Positions 7,530 through 13,460 of a stretch of DNA of 15,871 nt are shown here, in pieces. Below the pieces are notes generated by a model. It saw nothing but the letters and a program-made list of their open reading frames with translations. It did not search any database and was not told the origin of the DNA. This stretch comes from Firmicutes bacterium UBA5486 (lineage in GTDB: Bacteria; Bacillota; UBA4882; UBA10575): positions 5,335 to 21,205 of the forward strand of contig DIPO01000044.1 of the NCBI GenBank assembly GCA_002427045.1. Direction: 5' to 3'. The translations under genes and the position numbers were made by a program. Every line of letters starts with the position of its first letter. The first letter of the stretch is position 1.

Positions 7530-8804
7530 TTATAAGGCTTCAGCCAAGATCTTGTTCGACCGGTCAAAGAACTCTTTAGCTCCTTGGTCAAGAGTAATAA
7601 CTTTATACAACATCTTATAATGAACATCATTTAGCACGTCAATAACTTGTTTGAAAGCTGCTGGCGGTGGTGGGTCAATTGCACTAGAATGTTTTCCTGC
7701 TAAATCAATAATCTCAAACATTGCTTTTCCAGTTTCATCTAATTCTGATGCCATCGCTGCCCGGACCTTAGAAGAGATTGGCACCCCGCGCTCGGCCTTA
7801 AGAATTTTATTAACTTCAACATCATTGATGAAGAAATCAATAAATTTCACAGCAGCATTTCTATTCTTACAGTCTTTGGTAATACTAAAGAACATAGATG
7901 GCTTCAAATAAGTACCTTCTTTAACCTGCTTCTTATCTTTTGGGAACAGAGCCATTTTAAGCGGTCTTTGAGCTGCATTGTTAAAAGCAACAATCTGGTT
8001 GGTCCAAACACTGGACATCGCTGCTTTCTTCGTAACCAACAAGTTATTCTCAACACTGGTAACTTCTAATCTAACTTCTGGTGGAGCAAATACTTTATCT
8101 TTTGTTAAATCAAGATCCATCTTATAGAATTCAACAAAGAGTTTCGGATCAAAACCAAGTTTTTTCCCAGAAGGATCAAAGATCTGCTGTCCGCGTTGTC
8201 TCACATAATGCTCTAACCCAGAAATATTATTGGTAGCAAAGCCTAACTCATTATCTGCGAACATCTTAAGGCCCTTACGAAGTTTCTTACAGGTATCTAA
8301 ATATTCTTCCCAGGTCCAATCCGGATTCGGTTCGTTAACATTGGCTTTGGCAAACATTGCCGGATCATAAGCAAATACATAGGTATTAGCACCAAGGTTT
8401 ACTCCGTATAGTTTACCATTAATTTTTCCGGGTTCAATAAAGGTATCCTCTACATCTTTCAGATTCAAACCTTTGTTAACATACGGATCTAAAGGAATAA
8501 TCTGTCCACTCTCAGCGTACTGGGTAATGTATTTGAAATCTTGCTGCATAATATCGGCTAAGTTCGAACCAGCGGCTTGGGCTGCCATCCGATCCCAATA
8601 CCCTGACCAGCTGGTATACTCCGGTTTAATTTTGTAACCCGGGTTTTTCTTCTCAAATAATTCAATAACTTCAATCGTCTGATCATTACGTGTTTGGTTA
8701 CCCCACCAAGTTAGACGAAGCGTGGTCGGCTCGGTTGAACCAGTCAAAGCAAATGCGGCCACCAAAACTGCAATCAACGTTACTAAACCAATAGTTCTCT
8801 CCAT
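7530..8804 (-). CDS. Extracellular solute-binding protein, family 1 (sugar ABC transporter)
   Basis: About 424 residues. This is the substrate-capturing subunit of the ABC importer whose permeases follow. The N terminus is a signal peptide (hydrophobic residues 5-19) ending AFA before LTGSTEP, a type I peptidase site. The mature start LRLTWWGNQTRNDQTIEVIELFEKKNPGYKI and the WSGYWDRMAAQAAGSNLADI block are typical of family 1 sugar-binding proteins. The usual lipobox Cys is absent; Ser is in its place after LTG. A TTG at 8810 opens the frame two codons earlier but touches the ribosome binding site. The ATG at 8804 has AGGAGGT (8811-8817) six bases upstream and is taken as the start. The substrate is unknown; MsmE-like oligosaccharide binders are the nearest general class. 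Confidence 0.95.
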   Translation of the reverse strand: MERTIGLVTLIAVLVAAFALTGSTEPTTLRLTWWGNQTRNDQTIEVIELFEKKNPGYKIKPEYTSWSGYWDRMAAQAAGSNLADIMQQDFKYITQYAESGQIIPLDPYVNKGLNLKDVEDTFIEPGKINGKLYGVNLGANTYVFAYDPAMFAKANVNEPNPDWTWEEYLDTCKKLRKGLKMFADNELGFATNNISGLEHYVRQRGQQIFDPSGKKLGFDPKLFVEFYKMDLDLTKDKVFAPPEVRLEVTSVENNLLVTKKAAMSSVWTNQIVAFNNAAQRPLKMALFPKDKKQVKEGTYLKPSMFFSITKDCKNRNAAVKFIDFFINDVEVNKILKAERGVPISSKVRAAMASELDETGKAMFEIIDLAGKHSSAIDPPPPAAFKQVIDVLNDVHYKMLYKVITLDQGAKEFFDRSNKILAEAL

Positions 8805-8857
8805 TTCCAAACCTCCTCAATTATTCTTACTTTGGGTAGTGATACTCTGTTTCTCAA
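8783..8857 (-). CDS. Possible 24-codon leader ORF overlapping the binding-protein start
   Basis: A TTG at 8857 has AAGGGGG six bases upstream and opens a 24-codon frame. That frame runs through the binding-protein ribosome binding site and stops at 8783-8785, 20 nt inside the binding-protein gene in another frame. It could be a leader peptide or a translation-coupling device. The predicted product (LRNRVSLPKV...) has no recognisable features, and the strong SD may instead be chance or serve a longer leader. Kept as tentative. Confidence 0.22.
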   Translation of the reverse strand: MRNRVSLPKVRIIEEVWKWRELLV

Positions 8858-8885
8858 AAATCACCCCCTTATGATCTGAAAACCT

Positions 8886-8916
8886 ACTATAATGTAAATT
8901 GTAATTTATGATACAA
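8886..8916 (-). promoter_or_regulatory. Weak sigma-A-like promoter candidate for the ABC operon
   Basis: On the minus strand TTGTAT (complement of 8911-8916) and TATAGT (complement of 8886-8891) are 19 nt apart, upstream of the binding-protein gene. A downstream imperfect inverted repeat, GTGAT (8839-8843) with ATCAC (8860-8864), may be a regulator site or leader hairpin. The spacing is long, so confidence is low. Confidence 0.3.
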
Positions 8917-9039
8917 AATATTAAGTCCCTTCAAATCAAATGATAATATATTTGTTGCATTTTTGTAATAAAATAATCTGGGGTTTTTGTTTAAAAAACA
9001 GATAATTTGAGGTTTGTATTCTGTTATTTGTCATCTTTA

Positions 9040-9072
9040 AATTTTAAGGAATTGCCTTTATTATGCAATTCC
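9040..9072 (-). terminator. Probable terminator of the kinase/regulator operon
   Basis: GGAATTGC (9048-9055) pairs with GCAATTCC (9065-9072) over a 9-nt loop and is followed on the minus strand by TTAAAATTTAAA. It lies directly after the response-regulator stop. The stem is modest and the U-run broken, so termination may be partial. Confidence 0.5.
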
Positions 9073-9073
9073 C

Positions 9074-10642
9074 TCAATTTGCACCCCTTACTCCGGTGAA
9101 AAACTTCCTATATTCTGATGGGGTATATCCTGTATTTTTTTTAAACACCTGACTAAAATACTGTGGATTATCACCAAACCCTACTTGTTTGGCAATTTCA
9201 AATACTTTTTGGTCAGAGGTCTCTATCAAGTTTTTTGCTTTTTCCATTCTTATTCGAATTATATAATCACTAAACTTCTCACCCATCTCTTTTTTAAAAA
9301 GTTTACCCAGGTAATCAACATTCATATAAAGCATCTCATGGGCTAACCATTTTAAAGTTAATTCCTCTCTATGAAGGTTTTCATTAATCAATGTAACTGC
9401 TTTCTTAATCTGCCCACAATATCTTTGGGCATTCTCTTGATAATTAACCTCTGCAATCTCCAGGGCAATCTCTTGAATAAAGCAATGAATCTGTTCTAGA
9501 GTATCAAATTCTTCAAAATCCACCATCTTTCTTAAATAATCTGGTAGTTTCCCTTCCTTACTAAAACGGATCACAGTAGAGAATAATTCTAAGCAATGAA
9601 TCTTTGCTACATTCATTTCGTGAGTAGTAGCTCCTAGTTTTAAAAAAAACTGATCAATTTCTGCGTTAACTTCCTGGATATTACCGCTTTTAATCAGGTA
9701 CCCTAGTTGTTCATAATCAAAAATAAAAACCTCTTCTCTTTTCTGACTTGTATTAATATCTTTTTTCGTAATAATACTACCTTCTCCTAAATAAAACCGG
9801 TATTTCAAGTATTCACTAGCTTCCCGATAAAGGATGGGGGTTTTTTTTATATCACCGGAACCACTAATCGCAATAGTCATATCTCGCTCGTAATATTCAT
9901 AGAAAGTCTTTTTTATCGCATCAACAGTTGGTAGAATTTTTTCTAAACCTAAATCTTTAATTAATAAAAGAACTTCTTCACCAATCGTCGTACTCAAAAG
10001 AACATAACCTTCCCCTAAAACCTTCTCCGCTACTCGTTGGCAAGCAAAATTATATTCAAATTCAAATACCCCTTCTACCTGGCAGAGGATTAATCTAACC
10101 GGCTGGCCTTCAAATTCTATCCCAAACAGGCCTTTGTAATATTCCCACTGCTGTCCATCATAGAGTTTGTTAGTAACAAACTCTTTTAGTACTTGAGCTT
10201 TCAATTGCGGCATAACTTTCTCTAAATCGTTTTTTATCTTAGTTATATGGGCGTCTCTCAGCTTTTGTTGTTTAATTTCAGCACAAACTTTCTCTAATAC
10301 TTCTAGGATCTCCCTTTCATTACAGGGCTTTAATAAGTAATACTTCACACCATACTGCATTGCGGTCCTGGCAAACTCAAACTCTCCATAACCTGACAAT
10401 ACAATAAATTGAAGCTCTGGTTTCTCTTCTTTAAGCTTCGAAATTAGTTGTAAACCATTCATTCCCGGCATTTTGATATCAGTAATAATAATATCTATTG
10501 CTTCCTTACTGACTATTTCATAGGCCTCCAATCCGCTGGCAGCCGTACCAACTAAGGTAAAACCATGTTCCTCCCAAGGGATAATTTGGGCAATTCCTTC
10601 TCTAATAATCCGCTCATCATCTACAATTAATATTTTACTCAT
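9074..10642 (-). CDS. YesN-type response regulator with AraC DNA-binding domain
   Basis: 522 residues. The N-terminal receiver domain (1-120) has the acidic pair Asp8-Asp9, phospho-acceptor Asp55 in ITDIKMPG, Ser83 and Lys105 in LLKP, so it should be phosphorylated. A poorly conserved middle of about 290 residues is normal for YesN-like regulators. The C-terminal AraC/XylS domain (about 412-522) has two helix-turn-helix units, LTLKWLAHEMLYMNVDYLGKLFK and VFEIAKQVGFGDNPQYFSQVFKK, the second ending GYTPSEYRK. The ATG follows directly on the TAG of the kinase gene and its SD (GAGGAG) lies within that gene, so the pair is coupled. It most likely activates the sugar ABC operon encoded just after it. 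Confidence 0.95.
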   Translation of the reverse strand: MSKILIVDDERIIREGIAQIIPWEEHGFTLVGTAASGLEAYEIVSKEAIDIIITDIKMPGMNGLQLISKLKEEKPELQFIVLSGYGEFEFARTAMQYGVKYYLLKPCNEREILEVLEKVCAEIKQQKLRDAHITKIKNDLEKVMPQLKAQVLKEFVTNKLYDGQQWEYYKGLFGIEFEGQPVRLILCQVEGVFEFEYNFACQRVAEKVLGEGYVLLSTTIGEEVLLLIKDLGLEKILPTVDAIKKTFYEYYERDMTIAISGSGDIKKTPILYREASEYLKYRFYLGEGSIITKKDINTSQKREEVFIFDYEQLGYLIKSGNIQEVNAEIDQFFLKLGATTHEMNVAKIHCLELFSTVIRFSKEGKLPDYLRKMVDFEEFDTLEQIHCFIQEIALEIAEVNYQENAQRYCGQIKKAVTLINENLHREELTLKWLAHEMLYMNVDYLGKLFKKEMGEKFSDYIIRIRMEKAKNLIETSDQKVFEIAKQVGFGDNPQYFSQVFKKNTGYTPSEYRKFFTGVRGAN

Positions 10643-12427
10643 CTAAACTGTCTCCTCATCAATTTTAATCGGTAGGCATATAATAACCCTAGTTCCTTTT
10701 CCAGGTTCGCTACTTATACTAATCCCATACTCTTCACCGTAAAGCATTTTTATCCGGTCATCAATATTTTTTAAACCAATCCCGCTTCCTTTACTTTTAA
10801 TTTCTCCCGTGCGTAATTTGCTCCAGTATTCCGGATCCATCCCCGGCCCATTATCTTGAATAAAAAGTTCTATATTCTCTTCTCTTTTTTCGGCCCACAC
10901 CCTGATCATACAAACCCCTGTCATTTGTTCTAAACCATAATTAATTGCATTCTCCACAATTGGCTGGAGAGTAAGCTTGGGGATTAAATATTGTCCAATC
11001 TCGTTCTCTACATTCATTTGAAAATCTAAACGCTCTTCAAATCTTATCTTTTGGATGGTAATATAATTTTCCAAAATCTTTTCTTCTTCGGCAATAGTAA
11101 TTAAATCTTTTTTATATACTGCACTCCGTAGCAGTTTCCCTAAGGCCTCAACCATCATTGAAATCCGCGGTTCACTATTCGTTTTAGCCATCCAGTTTAT
11201 TGAATCCAAAGTATTATAGAGAAAATGCGGATTAATTTGTGCTTGTAATGCTTTGTATTGAGTATCTTTAAGTAATATTTGCTTTTGATAATTCTCTTTG
11301 ATCAGTGTATTAATCTTCTCCACCATCATCTCAAAGTCCCTATATAATTCATTAATCTCCTCTATATTACACTCCACAATCGTTTCTTTCCCATTTACCT
11401 GAAAATCATCCATCTCGATATCTTTCATTTTAAGTGCTAAAATTTCAACAGGTTTAGTAATATTTTCAGCAAACTTTAGACCAAACCAAAGTGCCATAAT
11501 AAAAACTCCAGCATAAATCAGAAGCATAGCATTTCGCACAAAAATAATCTTCTTATAAATAGTTTCATAAGGAATTACATTAACATAGGTCCAACCAGAA
11601 TACTTTGCTTGTGTAATAGCAATAAAGAATTTTTTATTATCAATAGTTTTAACACCATAATTTCCATTATTACAAATGGATTTTACATCTTTCCATTCTA
11701 ATTTTTGATTGCTTGAAAAGATGTTTTTTTTCCCACTAAAAATTTGTAAGTTTAAATCTGCACTTGAATTCGGGTAGTTACCAAAAACCTTTCTCACTAA
11801 TTTATTTAAATCAATTCTAATCACCATTAGGCCTAAATAATCCAGGCTTAAATTATGCGTTCTCCTGATCACACGAGCCGCAATTAAATAATTGTTCCCT
11901 GCTTCTGGTTCAATCCAAATGTTTTTCCCTAGATGTTTTATTGCTTCAATTAATATCTCTTTATTCTTTTCTTTGTTTAGCTTTGTATCTACTCCCACTG
12001 AAAACTGATTAGATTTACTGTCAATAAAATCGATGGAGGAAATATAATCTTCGGAAACAGCATAGGAAAGAAGAATATCCTGGAGCCGGCTGGTTGCCTG
12101 GTATCCCAGATATATATCTGAAGAATCTTTAATCATTGACAAATTATCCTGTACATTTGGATCAGCCATAATAATAAAGGAGTTATCCTCTGTTTTTTTT
12201 AATTCATCTTCAATACCCCGCGAGGAGAGGTTTAGAACCTTCGCCGATTCATTGTATAATTGTTTATCATAAATATGTAAGGCAATCTGAAAGGTTCCCA
12301 TACTAAGCAGGCAAATAGTAAATACTACAGTGAAAAGAATCATAAAAAGCCTAAAGCGTAATGTATACCTGGTAGAAAACCATCTACTAACAGGCCTAAG
12401 TGTTTTATTGCAAATTTTTAATAACAC
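10643..12427 (-). CDS. YesM/LytS-type sensor histidine kinase
   Basis: 594 residues. One membrane helix at about 25-51, an extracytoplasmic sensor region (about 52-297, Cache-like in outline) and a second helix at about 298-319 lead into a HAMP domain (320-375). The His_kinase domain has LQAQINPHFLYNTLDSINWM with phospho-His401. The HATPase domain has PIVENAINYG (489-498), DNGPGM (525-530) and GSGIGLKN (547-554). All catalytic motifs are intact. The GTG start has GGGG six bases upstream. Such kinases usually sense sugars or a liganded binding protein outside the cell and phosphorylate the partner YesN regulator, here the adjacent gene. The sensed ligand is unknown. Confidence 0.95.
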   Translation of the reverse strand: MLLKICNKTLRPVSRWFSTRYTLRFRLFMILFTVVFTICLLSMGTFQIALHIYDKQLYNESAKVLNLSSRGIEDELKKTEDNSFIIMADPNVQDNLSMIKDSSDIYLGYQATSRLQDILLSYAVSEDYISSIDFIDSKSNQFSVGVDTKLNKEKNKEILIEAIKHLGKNIWIEPEAGNNYLIAARVIRRTHNLSLDYLGLMVIRIDLNKLVRKVFGNYPNSSADLNLQIFSGKKNIFSSNQKLEWKDVKSICNNGNYGVKTIDNKKFFIAITQAKYSGWTYVNVIPYETIYKKIIFVRNAMLLIYAGVFIMALWFGLKFAENITKPVEILALKMKDIEMDDFQVNGKETIVECNIEEINELYRDFEMMVEKINTLIKENYQKQILLKDTQYKALQAQINPHFLYNTLDSINWMAKTNSEPRISMMVEALGKLLRSAVYKKDLITIAEEEKILENYITIQKIRFEERLDFQMNVENEIGQYLIPKLTLQPIVENAINYGLEQMTGVCMIRVWAEKREENIELFIQDNGPGMDPEYWSKLRTGEIKSKGSGIGLKNIDDRIKMLYGEEYGISISSEPGKGTRVIICLPIKIDEETV

Positions 12428-12732
12428 AAGCTACCCCACCCCTCTCTAGCTACAACAATTATTTACTTCTCTTTCAAATATCAACTTACCTTTAGGAAAT
12501 TGATTTCTATTTAACAATTTATATACAAAGATGAAACAGTAATCTATCTCATGACCCGCTTCTCGTTGATCGCTTGTAAATTTTTTTATAAAAAAAGAGA
12601 AACCCCACATTCGACTAGAATGAAGATACCCCCAAAATAAAAGGGGTAGAGGTTCCACTTTGATCTACTTTATTTTAAGAAGATAAAATCTTTTCGGCAG
12701 TCTTGGCATGAAGCCTATAATTCATCCATCCC

Positions 12733-12761
12733 TTGATTATAATACTTAATTATGATAAATT
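12733..12761 (+). promoter_or_regulatory. Candidate promoter of the iscR-like gene
   Basis: TTGATT (12733-12738) and TAAATT (12756-12761) are 17 nt apart on the plus strand. Transcription would start near 12768, giving a leader of about 40 nt before the TTG start. The -10 matches the consensus at four of six positions. Confidence 0.45.
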
Positions 12762-12770
12762 TATATTAAT

Positions 12771-12787
12771 CCTACTATTTTACTCGG
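12771..12787 (+). promoter_or_regulatory. Likely IscR-type operator (autoregulation site)
   Basis: CCTACTATTTTACTCGG agrees at 15 of 17 positions with the core YYGACTRWWWYAGTCRR of the E. coli type 1 IscR site. The two mismatches are G to T in the left half and G to C in the right half. It sits just after the candidate -10, over the expected transcription start, and 20 nt before the gene for an IscR-like protein. The outer bases of the full 25-bp consensus are mostly not matched. Confidence 0.5.
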
Positions 12788-12807
12788 TTTAGAAAGGAGC
12801 CTATATC

Positions 12808-13230
12808 TTGCTGATTTCCACAAGAGGGCGTTATGGTTTGCGTTCCTTGGTTGATCTTGTAATTAATGCCGGAGATAATCCAATTCCACTCCGGGAAATC
12901 GCCGAACGCCAGGGAATATCTGAATCTTATCTCGAACAAGTCTTTGCCATCCTTCGTAAAGCTGGGCTGATCACTGCGGTTCGCGGTTCTTATGGTGGAT
13001 ATACCTTAGCGAGACCCGCAAGCGAGATTACAATCAAGGAAATCCTTTCTGCCCTTGAAGGCTCACTGGTACCGGTAGATTGTGTCACAAATGAACAAAA
13101 TTCCCAGTGTAGAAGGAAAAACAGTTGCATTACCCATTCCTTCTGGAAAGAACTGGATGTAAAAATTAGTGAGCTCCTCTCTTCTACAACTCTACAAGAT
13201 TTAGTAAACAAAAACGAAAACCGGCTTTAA
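12808..13230 (+). CDS. Rrf2-family Fe-S cluster regulator, IscR-like
   Basis: A 140-residue Rrf2 protein. IscR-type members bind a [2Fe-2S] cluster and adjust transcription of cluster assembly genes to supply. The N terminus MLISTRGRYGLRSLVDL is the Rrf2 signature, with the winged helix-turn-helix at about 28-65 (LREIAERQGISESYLEQVFAIL, then the GSYGGYTLARP wing). Three cysteines, Cys92, Cys101 and Cys107 (C-x8-C-x5-C), stand where IscR ligands are; the cysteine regulator CymR lacks them. The start is TTG with AAAGGAG (12793-12799) 8 nt upstream. Genes such as iscS or iscU that usually follow iscR are not here; the next gene is convergent. NsrR is a less likely alternative. Confidence 0.88.
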   Translation: MLISTRGRYGLRSLVDLVINAGDNPIPLREIAERQGISESYLEQVFAILRKAGLITAVRGSYGGYTLARPASEITIKEILSALEGSLVPVDCVTNEQNSQCRRKNSCITHSFWKELDVKISELLSSTTLQDLVNKNENRL

Positions 13231-13236
13231 GGTTTT
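13217..13236. terminator. Weak convergent stem-loop between iscR-like gene and copZ
   Basis: AAAACC (13217-13222) pairs with GGTTTT (13231-13236) around the stop codon of the Rrf2 gene. The gap to the convergent copZ stop is only 17 nt. The stem is 6 bp, so this is a poor terminator at best. Confidence 0.3.
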
Positions 13237-13247
13237 GATTCTAAAAG

Positions 13248-13460
13248 CTATTTGACTTCATACCCCTGGTCCTCTATAACTTCTTTGATCTCTTCCAAAC
13301 TGACCTGCTCAGGATCAAATTCAAGTTTTGTTTTTTTGCTTTTAAGATCCACTTTAACACTACTAACACCTTTTAAGGCACCAACTGCATTTTCGATACT
13401 CATTACACAATGCGAACAAGAAATCCCTTCTACCTTCAACTCAATTTTTTGTTTTTCCAT
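13248..13460 (-). CDS. Copper chaperone CopZ (heavy-metal-associated domain)
   Basis: A 70-residue single HMA domain of ferredoxin-like fold that carries Cu(I) in the cytoplasm and hands it to CopA. The metal site is GISCSHC, with Cys15 and Cys18. The pattern beta-alpha-beta-beta-alpha-beta is evident in IELKVEGIS..., KVDLKSKKTKLEF and YEVK. GGAGA lies a few bases before the ATG, inside copA, whose stop is 20 nt downstream of this start: the two frames overlap and are probably coupled. A mercury-type MerP role is unlikely beside a Cu+ ATPase. Confidence 0.92.
   Translation of the reverse strand: MEKQKIELKVEGISCSHCVMSIENAVGALKGVSSVKVDLKSKKTKLEFDPEQVSLEEIKEVIEDQGYEVK

Larger units (their letters stand above)
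12428..12807. other. Divergent intergenic region between the kinase and iscR-like genes
   Basis: 380 nt with no convincing gene. On the minus strand (kinase leader), TACCCC and GGGGTA around 12630-12650 form a 6-bp hairpin, and CATTC/GAATG at 12608-12622 forms a second. A GGGGTTTCTCTTTTTTT tract follows. ACCCC could pair with either GGGG run, so alternative structures are possible. A perfect TATAAT (complement of 12736-12741) on the minus strand lacks a good -35. The iscR promoter and operator fill 12733-12787. Confidence 0.35.

Noticed and set aside
3299..9072. GGAATTGC/GCAATTCC found at about 3299, 3436, 9048 and 9065 as a shared regulatory motif
   Set aside because: An 8-mer of this kind is expected several times in DNA of this composition, and further copies lie within coding sequence.
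12446..12658. 70-codon minus-strand ORF before the sensor kinase gene
   Set aside because: It starts at a GTG without a ribosome binding site, its coding sequence runs through hairpins and homopolymer tracts, and the product resembles no family.
12661..12760. Possible third relative of the dispersed repeat (GGCAGTCTTGG... near 12696)
   Set aside because: Only about ten bases resemble the copy at 15722, without the flanking modules; this is within chance.
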